Part shown: piece after piece, positions 44,839 through 54,491 of the stretch
Numbering within the stretch: position 1 is the stretch's first letter
Layout of the letters: every line of letters begins with the position of its first letter
DNA from: Tepidibacter mesophilus
GTDB taxonomy: Bacteria; Bacillota; Clostridia; Peptostreptococcales; Peptostreptococcaceae
Length of the DNA stretch: 64,000 nt
Reading direction: 5' to 3'
NCBI RefSeq assembly: GCF_002724055.1
Contig: NZ_BDQY01000014.1
Coordinates: 1 to 64,000, forward strand
Program-made: the position numbers and the translations under genes
The notes under the pieces: model-generated
Told to the model about the DNA's origin: nothing
The model's database searches: none
The model's input: only the letters and a program-made list of their open reading frames with translations

Positions 44839-46206
44839 ATGAATAATGTATTTGGTAAGGTTCAAAAGTTAGGTAAGTCATTAATGCTTCCTATAGCTGT
44901 AATGCCAGTTGTAGCTATATTATTAAGACTTGGGGTATTATGGGACATGCCGTTTGTAACAGCAGCAGGAAGTGCTGTATTTGATAATTTGGCTATATTA
45001 TTTGCAATAGGTGTAGCTATTGGATTTGCTAAGGATTCTCAAGGTGCAGCTGGTCTTGCAGGTGCAGTAGGGTACTTTGTTTTAGATGGTTGTGCTAAAG
45101 CTATTAATGCAGATATTAATATGGGGGTTTTAGCAGGTATGATAGCGGGTATTGTAGCTGGTAACTTATATAATAAATATCATGATATCAAACTACCTGA
45201 TTTCTTAGGTTTCTTTGGTGGAAAACGTTTCGTACCAATAATAACAGCATTTACTTGTATAATATTAGGATTTTTATTCGGTTATGTATGGCCATATATT
45301 CAAGGTACAATAGATTCTATAGGTAATTGGATAATTGGAGCAGGAGCAGTAGGGATGTTTGTATTTGGTTTCTTAAACAGATTATTAATACCAACAGGTC
45401 TTCACCATATTATAAATAGTATAGTTTGGTTTATATTTGGAAGTTATAATGGAGCAACAGGAGATTTAAATAGATTTTTTGCAGGAGATCCAAGCTCTGG
45501 AGTATTCATGACTGGATTCTTCCCAGTTATGATGTTTGGTCTTCCAGCGGCGGCACTTGCTATGTATACTTGTGCTAAGAAGGAAAATAAAAAGACTGTA
45601 GGGGGAGTACTATTATCAGTAGGATTTACTTCTTTCTTAACTGGAATAACGGAACCACTTGAATTTATGTTTATGTTTATAGCACCGGTTTTATATGTAA
45701 TACATGCTGTGTTGACAGGATTATCTATGGCTGTAACTTATATGCTTGGAATTCGCCATGGCTTCGGATTCTCAGCAGGAGCAATAGACTATTTTGTAAA
45801 CATGAACTTATCTACTAATGGATGGCTATTGATACCTATAGGAATAGCATTTTTCATACTATACTATGTTATATTCGTATTTGCTATAAAGAAATTTGAC
45901 ATTAAAACTCCAGGTAGAGAAGAAATATTAGAAGATAGTGATTCTAAGGATTCTAATAAAAATTCTGATATGGATGAGTTAGCAGTTGAATATTTAAAAG
46001 GATTAGGTGGAAAAGAGAATATAGTTGAACTAGATTCTTGTATAACAAGACTTAGACTTGTTCTTAATGATACTTCTAAAGTAGATGAAAATAAATTAAA
46101 GTCATTAGGAGCATCAGGAGTTATAAAGGTTAATAATAAGAGTATGCAAGTTGTAGTTGGAACTAAGGTTGAACTTTTATCTTCAAGAATGAAGAAGCTT
46201 ATATAA
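44839..46206 (+). CDS. nagE: PTS N-acetylglucosamine-type transporter, EIICB
   Basis: This is a 455-residue membrane transporter that takes up and phosphorylates the sugar. ATG 44839 follows AAAGGGAGGA. The EIIC channel (about residues 1-375) has around ten helices, the HHIINSIVWF segment and the GITEPLEFMFMF segment typical of the glucose/GlcNAc subfamily. The EIIB domain (about 380-455) carries the phosphocysteine Cys401 in LDSCITRLRLVL. There is no EIIA domain; it is encoded separately at 48156. The nagA and nagB genes downstream indicate GlcNAc as substrate. Confidence 0.9.
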   Translation: MNNVFGKVQKLGKSLMLPIAVMPVVAILLRLGVLWDMPFVTAAGSAVFDNLAILFAIGVAIGFAKDSQGAAGLAGAVGYFVLDGCAKAINADINMGVLAGMIAGIVAGNLYNKYHDIKLPDFLGFFGGKRFVPIITAFTCIILGFLFGYVWPYIQGTIDSIGNWIIGAGAVGMFVFGFLNRLLIPTGLHHIINSIVWFIFGSYNGATGDLNRFFAGDPSSGVFMTGFFPVMMFGLPAAALAMYTCAKKENKKTVGGVLLSVGFTSFLTGITEPLEFMFMFIAPVLYVIHAVLTGLSMAVTYMLGIRHGFGFSAGAIDYFVNMNLSTNGWLLIPIGIAFFILYYVIFVFAIKKFDIKTPGREEILEDSDSKDSNKNSDMDELAVEYLKGLGGKENIVELDSCITRLRLVLNDTSKVDENKLKSLGASGVIKVNNKSMQVVVGTKVELLSSRMKKLI

Positions 46207-46220
46207 GCTTCTTCATTCTT
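46185..46220 (+). terminator. 16-bp perfect hairpin over the nagE stop codon
   Basis: The arms aagaatgaagaagctt (46185-46200) and aagcttcttcattctt (46205-46220) are perfect complements with the 4-nt loop atat, and the stop codon lies at the loop. The T-tail is weak (attaaaag), so it may attenuate transcription into nagA or protect the 3' end of the nagE mRNA rather than stop it. Confidence 0.6.
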
Positions 46221-46248
46221 ATTAAAAGTAAAATAGGAGGTGATTGTA

Positions 46249-47388
46249 GTGAAAGCTATTATAAACTCAAAGATAATATTAGAAGATGTAGTTATAGAAG
46301 ATAGTGTGATTATTTATGACGATAAAATAATAGATATAGTTAAAAGCAAGGATTTTGAGAATATAAAAGTTAGCAGTATTATAGATGCTAAAGGCAATTA
46401 TGTTAGTGCAGGTTTTATAGATTTGCATATACATGGATCAGGTGGATATGATACTATGGATGCTACAAATGAAGCCTTAAATTCTATATCTAAAACTATA
46501 ATCAAAAATGGAGTAACATCGTATTTACCTACCACTATGAGTATGTCAAAATCGGATATAAAAAATGCATTAGATAATATAAGAAATACAAAAGTTACTA
46601 ATGGAGCAAAGCCTGTTGGAGTTCATCTTGAAGGTCCGTTTATAAATCCTAAATATAAAGGTGCGCAAAATGCAAAATATATAATAAAGCCTGATTATGA
46701 CTTTATAAAGGACTATCTAGATATAATAAAAATAATAACATTCGCACCAGAGCGAGATGAAAACTCTGAGTTTATAAATAAACTAAAACAACATGAAAAT
46801 ATAGTTTTGTCTATGGGACATACTGATGCTACTTTTGAACAAGCTGTAGAAGCTATTAAAAATGGGGTAACATATGTAACACATGCTTTCAATGCTATGA
46901 CTGGACTTCATCACAGAAATCCAGGTGTTATAGGTGCTTTATTCGCAAATGATATATATTGTGAGCTAATAGCTGATACTGTACATGTTCACAAGGGTAT
47001 ATTTCAATCATTTATAGATATAAATAAAAAAGAAAAAGTAATACTTATAACTGACTCTATGAGAGCTGGATGCATGAAGTGTGGAGAATATGAGCTTGGA
47101 GGACAAAGGGTAATAGTAGATGAAATGAGTGCAAGACTTGAGGATAATACATTAGCTGGCAGCATATTGAAATTAAATGATGCAGTTAAGAATATAAGAG
47201 ACAATACAAAATACAAAATAAATGACATTATTAATATGGTGACAGTCAACCCTGCTAAAGCAATAGGTCTTTATGATGAAATAGGAAGTATAAAAAAAGG
47301 AAAAATATCAGATTTAGTAATATTTGATGAAAATATAAAAATTTTGAGAACAATAATAAATGGAGAAACTTTATACGAGGTGATATAG
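46249..47388 (+). CDS. nagA: N-acetylglucosamine-6-phosphate deacetylase
   Basis: This is a 379-residue cytoplasmic enzyme that removes acetate from GlcNAc-6-phosphate. The frame starts with GTG 46240, but AGGAGGTGA at 46235-46243 favours GTG 46249 (MKAIINSKIILEDV). The metal-binding amidohydrolase motif DLHIHGSGGYDTMDA, the EGPF segment (HLEGPFINPKYKGA), the SMGHTDA His and THAFNAMTGLHHR are all present, as is the catalytic Asp of LITDSMRA. The gene is followed at once by nagB. Confidence 0.95.
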   Translation: MKAIINSKIILEDVVIEDSVIIYDDKIIDIVKSKDFENIKVSSIIDAKGNYVSAGFIDLHIHGSGGYDTMDATNEALNSISKTIIKNGVTSYLPTTMSMSKSDIKNALDNIRNTKVTNGAKPVGVHLEGPFINPKYKGAQNAKYIIKPDYDFIKDYLDIIKIITFAPERDENSEFINKLKQHENIVLSMGHTDATFEQAVEAIKNGVTYVTHAFNAMTGLHHRNPGVIGALFANDIYCELIADTVHVHKGIFQSFIDINKKEKVILITDSMRAGCMKCGEYELGGQRVIVDEMSARLEDNTLAGSILKLNDAVKNIRDNTKYKINDIINMVTVNPAKAIGLYDEIGSIKKGKISDLVIFDENIKILRTIINGETLYEVI

Positions 47389-48144
47389 ATGAGAATTATA
47401 TGTGTTGATAATTATGATGATATGAGCAAAAAAGCTGCTAATATAGTAGCAAGTCAAATAATATTAAAGCCGAACAGTGTATTAGGACTAGCAACTGGAT
47501 CAACTCCGATAGGAATGTATAAACAGCTTGTAAAAGCTTATGAAGATGGGCATATAGATTTTGAAAAAATAACTACCTTTAATTTAGATGAATACTTCAA
47601 TTTAGACAAAAAAAATAATCAAAGCTATTATCACTATATGAAAAAAAATTTATTTGATAAAGTAAATATAAATTTAGAAAATATCAACATACCAAACGGT
47701 ATGGTTGATGATATAGATGAAGAATGTTTACAATATGAAAAGAAAATAAGAAACAAGGGTGGAGTCGATATTCAAGTCCTAGGGATAGGAAGAAATGGAC
47801 ATATAGGATTTAATGAACCAGATATTAAATTTGAAGCACTAACTCATATGGTTAAATTGGATAATCAGACTATAAAAGATAATTCGAGATTTTTTGATTC
47901 GATAAAAGAGGTTCCAACAAAAGCTATAAGTATGGGGATTAAGACTATTATGAGGGCTAAAAAAATAGTACTTCTTGCAAGCGGAAAAGAAAAAGCAGAG
48001 TGTATATATGAAGCGATATATGGTAATATAACTCCTAATCTACCAGCATCAGTACTCCAACTTCATCCAGACGTTATATTTATAATCGATAAAGAAGCGG
48101 GTTCAAAGTTAAATTTAGAAGAGATAGATAAACAATATTTATAG
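47389..48144 (+). CDS. nagB: glucosamine-6-phosphate deaminase
   Basis: This is a 251-residue enzyme converting glucosamine-6-phosphate to fructose-6-phosphate and ammonia. Its ATG directly follows the nagA stop, and the gaggtgat at the nagA end is the ribosome site. The family motifs are present: LGLATGSTPIGMYKQLV (phosphate loop), FNLDEYFNL with the catalytic Asp, and LGIGRNGHIGFNEPD with the active-site His. The usual allosteric C-terminal extension of the enterobacterial enzyme is absent, as in Firmicutes. Confidence 0.96.
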   Translation: MRIICVDNYDDMSKKAANIVASQIILKPNSVLGLATGSTPIGMYKQLVKAYEDGHIDFEKITTFNLDEYFNLDKKNNQSYYHYMKKNLFDKVNINLENINIPNGMVDDIDEECLQYEKKIRNKGGVDIQVLGIGRNGHIGFNEPDIKFEALTHMVKLDNQTIKDNSRFFDSIKEVPTKAISMGIKTIMRAKKIVLLASGKEKAECIYEAIYGNITPNLPASVLQLHPDVIFIIDKEAGSKLNLEEIDKQYL

Positions 48145-48155
48145 GAGGGAATTAG

Positions 48156-48632
48156 ATGTTTAATTTTTTAAAGAAAAATAAAAATCAAATTAGTATAAAA
48201 TCTTCATTTGAAGGAGAAGTTGTAGATATAACTAAGGTAAGTGACAAGATGTTTTCTAGCAAAATGATAGGAGATGGAGTGGCTGTAATACCGTCTAGCG
48301 CTAAAGCAGTAGCACCTTGTGATGGAGAAATAACTCAAATATTTCCAACTAATCACGCGTTTGGAATAACAAGCAAAGAAGGATTGGAAATACTAGTTCA
48401 TATAGGTATTGATACGGTGGAACTTAAGGGAGAGGGGTTCAAAAGAATATTAGAAGCAGGAACATCTGTTAAAAAAGGAGACGTTATCATAGAGGTTGAT
48501 TTAGAATATATAAAAAGCAGAGGTAAAGATACTATAACTCCTATAATAGTAACTAACATGGATAAGGTAGAAAGTATCGATAAAAATCTTCAAAATATAG
48601 AAAATGTAATGAATATAACTTTAAAAAAATAA
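48156..48632 (+). CDS. PTS EIIA, glucose family
   Basis: This is a 158-residue cytoplasmic phosphocarrier (Crr/EIIA-Glc family) that passes phosphate from HPr to EIIB. It starts at ATG 48156 after AGGAGGG. The phosphorylated His82 is in EILVHIGIDTVELKG, and the partner His is in TNHAFGI. It completes the split EIICB/EIIA transporter encoded upstream. It is the last gene of the operon. Confidence 0.93.
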   Translation: MFNFLKKNKNQISIKSSFEGEVVDITKVSDKMFSSKMIGDGVAVIPSSAKAVAPCDGEITQIFPTNHAFGITSKEGLEILVHIGIDTVELKGEGFKRILEAGTSVKKGDVIIEVDLEYIKSRGKDTITPIIVTNMDKVESIDKNLQNIENVMNITLKK

Positions 48633-48645
48633 TAAAGAAAATATT

Positions 48646-48675
48646 TTCCACAAAATACCTTAATGGTGTTATAAT
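48646..48675 (+). promoter_or_regulatory. promoter of the EamA transporter gene
   Basis: A TTCCAC (48646-48651) and TATAAT (48670-48675) are separated by 18 nt, 35 nt upstream of the start codon. The -10 is perfect and the -35 is weak. Confidence 0.5.
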
Positions 48676-48709
48676 CATAGTGCGTAAAAACATAATATGA
48701 GGTGGGAAT

Positions 48710-49636
48710 ATGGATAATATAGATAAAAACAAGGAAAAAGGAGTTATACTAGTTATTATAGCAGCTGTATTTTGGGGCTATATGGGTGTACCTACTAGAA
48801 ACTTAGGAAATTTAAACTTTGATGCATTTTCAGTTTCTTTTTTTAGAACACTGATTGCAGCTGTATTCTACTTTTTATACTGTTTAAAGAAAAAACCGAA
48901 GAGTTTAAAAGTTGATTCTAAAGGAATAATATTTTTTATGATTTATGGAATAAGTGCATTTGCATTAACATTCATATCATATAATATATCAATAAATTAT
49001 GTTTCTGTGTCAATAGCCACTGTTCTGATGTTTACATGTCCTATTTGGGTAGTAATTTTATCTCACGTTTTATTTAAAGAGGAGATAAATAAAAACAAAG
49101 CAATAGCTATAATACTAAATCTATTTGGTTGTTTTATGATATCTAAGGGATATGAGTTTAGTAATTTTTCATTGAGTTTAAAGGGAATAATATTTGGACT
49201 TATATCTGGATTTGCATTTGCACTTCAAGGAATACTTGCAAAAATAGTAGATGAAAAATATGATAAAGATTGCCTTTTAGCATATTCATTTTTATTTGGA
49301 ACCTTATTTTTAATATTTTTTGTAGATTTTAAAAATACTGCAAATATATTTAAAAATACAAATGATATGTACTTTATAATAAAAAACATTATAGTAATAG
49401 GTATTTTTAATACTATAATAGCTAATGGATCCTATGTCAAGGCAGTTGAATACTTAGAGGCAAGTGTTTGTAGTATAATAGTGTCACTAGAACTTGTAGT
49501 AGCTGCAATTGTAGCATATTTTGTATTTAATGAAGGTCTTGAAGGTTTTCAAATAATAGGTATGATTATGGTTATAATATCTATAGTTGTGCTTAATGTT
49601 AAGAAAAAAAAGAATATAGATAAGGAAGTATCTTAA
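48710..49636 (+). CDS. EamA/DMT family transporter
   Basis: This is a 308-residue membrane protein with ATG 48710 after AGGTGGG. Ten hydrophobic helices are arranged as two EamA repeats: the first begins ILVIIAAVFWGYMGVPTRN and the second begins GIIFGLISGFAFALQGILAK. Proteins of this family export or import amino acids, sugars or other metabolites; the substrate cannot be told from the sequence. The gene ends in a terminator shared with the convergent gene. Confidence 0.88.
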   Translation: MDNIDKNKEKGVILVIIAAVFWGYMGVPTRNLGNLNFDAFSVSFFRTLIAAVFYFLYCLKKKPKSLKVDSKGIIFFMIYGISAFALTFISYNISINYVSVSIATVLMFTCPIWVVILSHVLFKEEINKNKAIAIILNLFGCFMISKGYEFSNFSLSLKGIIFGLISGFAFALQGILAKIVDEKYDKDCLLAYSFLFGTLFLIFFVDFKNTANIFKNTNDMYFIIKNIIVIGIFNTIIANGSYVKAVEYLEASVCSIIVSLELVVAAIVAYFVFNEGLEGFQIIGMIMVIISIVVLNVKKKKNIDKEVS

Positions 49637-49665
49637 AAAAGGAACGCTTAAATAGCGTTCCTTTT
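49637..49665. terminator. bidirectional terminator between convergent genes
   Basis: The arms aaaaggaacgct (49637-49648) and agcgttcctttt (49654-49665) form a perfect 12-bp stem. It directly follows the EamA gene and overlaps the last codons of the minus-strand carrier gene. Confidence 0.9.
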
Positions 49666-50694
49666 AAATATAAGCTTTAAAAAAGCACATATTATTATTA
49701 AAAAGCTTATGTATCCGAATAAAGGATACAAAATCATTATCAAATTCGAAAATCCAAATTTAGCTAAAAATATAGATATTAAACAAAATAAAAAGCATAG
49801 TTTCTTTTGTTCTATTTTAAAAATAGGACTTATTCTAGTTATGAATCCAAAACCATTTCCTATAGCAGTTGTAAACATTGCAAACCATAGTATTATAGAA
49901 TATAAATATTTTCCTCTGTAATCTGAGTAACTAGATATATTTAGCATTGGAAGTTCCAATGAAGAAACATCGTTATAGAGTATAAGCGATGGTATTAATA
50001 TGAATAAAGCTAATATCCCAAGAAATAAACCTCCAAGCATACCACCTTTTATAGCAGTTTTTTTACTGTCAACTAAAGAACCAACAGATGTTAGTATAAC
50101 TAAAGCTGGTATCATATTGTAACCAACATAAGTAACAGATGATATTATGAATGTATGGTTATTATTTGTGTTTATGTAATTTAGGCTATTCATATCTATG
50201 CCTTCATGTAAAATAACTTTTGTCCCTATATAAACTATTGAGATTAATAAGAAAGGAACTATCACAGTGTTTACTGTAGATAACCCTTTTACACTGAAAA
50301 TGAATGTTATAAATGTAGCTATAGCCATAAATATTATACCTACGTTAGAATTTATATTATATTGCTCGTGAAATATAGCACCGCTTCCTGCTAACATTAT
50401 ACAATAGCCAGCTATTAGAAACAGTATTATTAAAAAATCTATTACATTACTTATGTTTTTCCCAAATATTGCTTCTAACATCTCGTTGTATGTAGATATT
50501 TTATTTCTATGAGCTGTTACTAGTATTATACTTCCTATTAAACAGAATAAAACTGTTGCTATTAGTATACCTATTAGACCATTCACACCAAACTTTCCAA
50601 AAAAGTTCATAATTTCCTGTCCTGAAGCAAATCCTGCACCTATTATAGTACCAACATAAATACTAGCTATTTTGATATATGAGTTGTTTTTCAT
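49648..50694 (-). CDS. YkvI-like membrane carrier (COG3949)
   Basis: This is a 348-residue membrane protein on the minus strand, ATG after AAGGAGGGAT. It has about ten helices and the family start IASIYVGTIIGAGFASGQEI with the flexible GAGFASG segment of the APC/LeuT-like superfamily. Further marks are SSVTYVGYNMIPALVILTSV and AIGNGFGFITR. The substrate is unknown. It is divergent from the response regulator gene. Confidence 0.82.
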   Translation of the reverse strand: MKNNSYIKIASIYVGTIIGAGFASGQEIMNFFGKFGVNGLIGILIATVLFCLIGSIILVTAHRNKISTYNEMLEAIFGKNISNVIDFLIILFLIAGYCIMLAGSGAIFHEQYNINSNVGIIFMAIATFITFIFSVKGLSTVNTVIVPFLLISIVYIGTKVILHEGIDMNSLNYINTNNNHTFIISSVTYVGYNMIPALVILTSVGSLVDSKKTAIKGGMLGGLFLGILALFILIPSLILYNDVSSLELPMLNISSYSDYRGKYLYSIILWFAMFTTAIGNGFGFITRISPIFKIEQKKLCFLFCLISIFLAKFGFSNLIMILYPLFGYISFLIIICAFLKLIFKRNAI

Positions 50695-50863
50695 ATTATC
50701 CCTCCTTATATAAGCCTCTATATTAAATGTATGAATATAAAGAAGAATAATTACTAGTATAAAATCAAAAAAGTATATGTTTAAAAATACAATAGATACA
50801 AATATATTAATACTTAGATATATAGGTTATAATTTATATAAATATATTTTGTAGGAGGATATT

Positions 50864-51544
50864 ATGAGTACAAAAAAGATATTAATAGCTGATGATGAAA
50901 ATCGGATGAGAAAGCTAGTATCAGACTTTTTAAAAAAAGAAGGGTACTCTATAATAGAAGCTAATGATGGCAAGGAGGCTCTTGATTTATTTGAGCAAGA
51001 AAATAATATAGACTTAGTAATACTAGATGTTATGATGCCAAAATATGATGGGTGGATGGTTTGTCGTGATATAAGGAAAAAATCAGGAGTACCTATAATA
51101 ATGTTGACGGCTAGAAGTGAAGAGTTCGATGAATTATTCGGATTTGAAATGGGAGCTGATGAATATGTAAAAAAACCATTTAGTCCTAAAATATTAGTAG
51201 CAAGGGTAAATGCTCTTCTTAGAAGAAGTATAGAAGAAAAAAAAGATATTCAAGTGTTTGGGAATTTAAAAATTGATGATAATGCTAAAATTGTATATGT
51301 AGAAAATCAGGTAGCAGAGTTAAGCCCTAAAGAATATGAATTACTGTTATATATGATAAAGAATAAAGGAGTTGCACTTAGTAGAGAGCAAATACTTAAT
51401 AATGTATGGGGATATGATTATTTTGGTGAACTCAGAACTGTTGATACTCATATAAATAGACTCAGAATAAAGCTTGAAAATCAAAGTGATTTAATTCATA
51501 CAGTAAGAGGTATAGGCTATAGATTTGAGGTTGAAAAAAAATGA
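50864..51544 (+). CDS. OmpR-family response regulator
   Basis: This is a 226-residue transcription regulator with ATG 50864 after GTAGGAGG. The receiver domain (1-120) has the acidic pair (IADDENRM), the phospho-acceptor Asp55 (VILDVMMPKYDGW), the conserved Thr/Ser (MLTARSEE) and Lys (EYVKKPFSPK). The C-terminal winged helix has SPKEYELLLYMIKNKGVALS and RTVDTHINRLRIKL. Its last codons overlap the start of the sensor kinase gene. The target genes are unknown. Confidence 0.95.
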   Translation: MSTKKILIADDENRMRKLVSDFLKKEGYSIIEANDGKEALDLFEQENNIDLVILDVMMPKYDGWMVCRDIRKKSGVPIIMLTARSEEFDELFGFEMGADEYVKKPFSPKILVARVNALLRRSIEEKKDIQVFGNLKIDDNAKIVYVENQVAELSPKEYELLLYMIKNKGVALSREQILNNVWGYDYFGELRTVDTHINRLRIKLENQSDLIHTVRGIGYRFEVEKK

Positions 51545-52977
51545 AAAAATCTATAAGGACAAAATTATTTATAGGGATAACTAGTATAGTGGTTATATTT
51601 GTAGTTATGTTGTGGGGACTTAATTCTACTTTACTGGAAAAATACTATATAAAGCAAAAGAAAAATATATTAATGAATGCAAGTACAGAGATAGATTCTA
51701 TATATACAGGTCATGTAGATGAAATATACATAGATCTTGAAGTTATTCGCAACACAATAGGTGCAAGTATTATAATAGTAGATCCTAATAGGCATGTTAA
51801 GTATACATCTGTTGGCATGTATGCAAAAAAGGCATTTAGTCCTATGTATTTAAATAATATCATGAATATAAAAAATAAGTATGTATTTGCTCTAGAATCG
51901 GATCAAAAACTAAATATTGATTTTTTAGCTCTTAAAACTGTTTTAAAAAATAAAGATATATTGATACTTAAAATTCCTATGCCATCTATATCTGAAAGTG
52001 CCAACATCGCTAATAAATTTATGATATTTACAGGATTATTAGCTATAATAATAGGAATATTATGGGCTTTGATTTTTTCTAAAAAATTCACTGAGCCTGT
52101 ACTTTATATAAACGATATAACTAAAAACATTGCAAATCTCAATTTTTCTAAAAAATGTATAGTAGATACAGGTGATGAACTTGGTGAACTTGCCAATAAT
52201 ATAAACTATTTATCGAGTGAACTCGATAAGGCTATATCTAGTCTTTGTCAAGAAAATCAAAAGCTTGAAGAGGATATACAAAGAAAGAGAAAGATAGATA
52301 ATATGAGAAAAGAATTTATATCGAGTGTTTCTCACGAACTCAAAACTCCGATATCTTTAATACAAGGATATTCAGAGGGACTAAAGGAAAATGTTATAGA
52401 GAGTGAAGAAGACAAGGAATTTTATTGTGATGTAATAATTGATGAGGCTAAGAAGATGGATATGCTTGTTAAAGACCTTTTGAATCTTTCTCAGATAGAA
52501 TCAGGATATTTTAAATTAGAAAAGATGAAATTCAATATATGTGATTTAATAGATCAAACTATTACTAAGTACAAAAATATATTTGATAAAAAGAATATAG
52601 ATTTAAGAATTGATAAAAATTATACAGGAAATGTTTTTGCAGATAATATGAGAATAGAACAGATTCTAGTGAATTTTATTAATAATGCAATAGACCATGT
52701 AGATGATAATAATATTATAAAAATAATTGTAGATGGAAATAATAAAAAAGTAAGAGTAAGCGTATTTAATTCAGGAAAACATATATCAAACGATGATATA
52801 GATAAGATATGGACTAGCTTCTACAAAGCAGATAAGGCAAGGACTAGGGAATATGGAGGGTATGGTCTTGGACTATCTATAGTCAGGGCTATTCAAGAAC
52901 TTGATAAAAATGAATACGGGGTTTTAAATGTCGAAAATGGGGTTATATTTTGGTTTGATGCAGATAAATGTTTATAA
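51541..52977 (+). CDS. sensor histidine kinase
   Basis: This is a 478-residue membrane kinase whose ATGA start overlaps the stop of the response regulator. Membrane helices lie at about residues 10-28 and 158-178, with an extracellular sensor of about 130 residues (IGASIIIVDPNRHVKYTSVG). A HAMP domain (FTEPVLYINDITKNIANLNF) follows. The phospho-acceptor His is in SSVSHELKTPISLIQGYSEG. The ATPase part has N box FINNAIDHVDD and G boxes YGGYGLGLSIV. It is the partner of the upstream regulator; the signal is unknown. Confidence 0.94.
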   Translation: MKKSIRTKLFIGITSIVVIFVVMLWGLNSTLLEKYYIKQKKNILMNASTEIDSIYTGHVDEIYIDLEVIRNTIGASIIIVDPNRHVKYTSVGMYAKKAFSPMYLNNIMNIKNKYVFALESDQKLNIDFLALKTVLKNKDILILKIPMPSISESANIANKFMIFTGLLAIIIGILWALIFSKKFTEPVLYINDITKNIANLNFSKKCIVDTGDELGELANNINYLSSELDKAISSLCQENQKLEEDIQRKRKIDNMRKEFISSVSHELKTPISLIQGYSEGLKENVIESEEDKEFYCDVIIDEAKKMDMLVKDLLNLSQIESGYFKLEKMKFNICDLIDQTITKYKNIFDKKNIDLRIDKNYTGNVFADNMRIEQILVNFINNAIDHVDDNNIIKIIVDGNNKKVRVSVFNSGKHISNDDIDKIWTSFYKADKARTREYGGYGLGLSIVRAIQELDKNEYGVLNVENGVIFWFDADKCL

Positions 52978-53020
52978 AGTGGGCGAATATGTGTTAAAAT
53001 AAAGTTTGGCATTGAAAACA

Positions 53021-53110
53021 TATATAGGGTTTATGACTGCACTAAAGTAGATTCATTTGATATCGGTGATAAGATGAAGATTTTATAGTGTACTTCATAA
53101 ATCCTATATA
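53021..53110 (+). ncRNA. rod-like structured leader upstream of the DEAD-box helicase
   Basis: The arm tatatagggtttatga (53021-53036) pairs with tcataaatcctatata (53095-53110) over 16 bp with one G-T. Inside it tgcacta (53038-53044) pairs with tagtgta (53086-53092), and ttcattt pairs with agatgaa further in, leaving the apical gatatcggtgat. The whole makes a rod of about 90 nt. It ends 58 nt before the helicase start and is not followed by a T-run. I do not recognise a known family; a self-regulatory or cold-response leader is possible. Confidence 0.6.
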
Positions 53111-53168
53111 AAAATTGGGATATTAATAAATGCGTTAAATATAAATTAAAAGAGGAATGATATGTATT

Positions 53169-54407
53169 ATGAAATTTTCAAATCTTGGAATAAGTAAAGC
53201 GTTAGAAAATGTATTACAAGAGAACAGAATAACGGAGCCTACTTCTATTCAAACTCAAAGTATACCTGTTATATTAAAAGGTAAGGATGTTATGGCTCAA
53301 GCACAAACGGGAACAGGTAAGACACTTGCCTTTTTACTTCCTATACTAGAAAAGATTGATCCGAACAAAGGAACAGTACAAGCTTTAATTGTTACACCTA
53401 CAAGAGAGCTTGCTATTCAAATTACAGCTGAAGCTAAAAAACTACAAGAAGCTAAAGGTATAAATATACTGGCAGCTTATGGTGGTCAAGATGTAGAAAA
53501 ACAGATAAACAAGTTAAAGGGTGGAATTCATTTAGTTATAGGTACACCTGGAAGATTAGTAGATCATATTGGAAGAAAGACTATTAATTTTAAAAATCTT
53601 AAAGCTCTTGTACTTGATGAGGCAGACCAAATTCTTGATATGGGATTTATACATGAAATTGAAGAAATAATGAATAACAGCAACAAATTAAGACAGACTA
53701 TGTTTTTCTCAGCGACTTTAACTAAGAAGGTCAAATCTTTATCAGGAAGATATATGAGAAATCCTGAATTTATCAAGGTTGAGAGTAAAAAGGTAACTTT
53801 AGAAGAAATAGAACAAATAGTTATTGAAACTACCGACAGATTAAAGCAAGATGCACTTTGCCATGCTATAGATGAGCACAAACCTTTTATGGCTATAATC
53901 TTCTGTCGTACAAAGCTTCGTGCGCAAACTCTTAATGAAGCTTTAAATGAAAGAGGATATGATTCAGATGAGCTTCATGGAGATTTAAGTCAGCCTAAGC
54001 GCGAGAGGGTAATGAAAAAGTTTAGAGATCTTAAACTACAGTTTTTAGTAGCAACTGATATAGCTGCTAGAGGACTTGATATAGACGGTATGAGTTATGT
54101 ATTTAATTATGATGTACCAGAAGATGCAGAAAGCTATATACATCGTATAGGAAGAACAGGGCGTGCTGGTAAAGATGGAGTTGCTATTACTTTCGTTGCT
54201 CCTAAGGATCAAAAAACTCTTGCTGAAATAGAGCAGGGAATAGAAATGAAGATTAAAAAACAAAGATATGAAAAAGAAGGTAGTGACAATGCTTTAGTAG
54301 AAGTTAAAAAAGCATCTAAGCCTAAGAAAAAAGAATTTCATAAGAAAGGAACTGACTTCAAGAGAAAAGGCAGCTCATTTAGTAAAAACAAAAGACCTAA
54401 AAGATAG
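53169..54407 (+). CDS. DEAD-box RNA helicase
   Basis: This is a 412-residue RNA helicase. The frame opens at ATG 53157, directly after the AGAGGA site, so the in-frame ATG at 53169 ([12 protein letters not shown]) is the more likely start, although the spacing is long. All motifs are present: Q motif (FSNLGIS...TSIQTQSIP), Walker [39 protein letters not shown] and [10 protein letters not shown]. The C-terminal tail is very basic ([19 protein letters not shown]) and should bind RNA. It resembles CshA/CshB-type helicases acting in ribosome assembly, RNA decay and cold adaptation. The structured leader suggests RNA-level control. Confidence 0.93.
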   Translation: MKFSNLGISKALENVLQENRITEPTSIQTQSIPVILKGKDVMAQAQTGTGKTLAFLLPILEKIDPNKGTVQALIVTPTRELAIQITAEAKKLQEAKGINILAAYGGQDVEKQINKLKGGIHLVIGTPGRLVDHIGRKTINFKNLKALVLDEADQILDMGFIHEIEEIMNNSNKLRQTMFFSATLTKKVKSLSGRYMRNPEFIKVESKKVTLEEIEQIVIETTDRLKQDALCHAIDEHKPFMAIIFCRTKLRAQTLNEALNERGYDSDELHGDLSQPKRERVMKKFRDLKLQFLVATDIAARGLDIDGMSYVFNYDVPEDAESYIHRIGRTGRAGKDGVAITFVAPKDQKTLAEIEQGIEMKIKKQRYEKEGSDNALVEVKKASKPKKKEFHKKGTDFKRKGSSFSKNKRPKR

Positions 54408-54491
54408 TTATAAAATGATATAAATAGTATAAAAATAATATAAATGTCATATATTTACAATATAGATTTTTTCACAAAGGGGAGAAATGAA

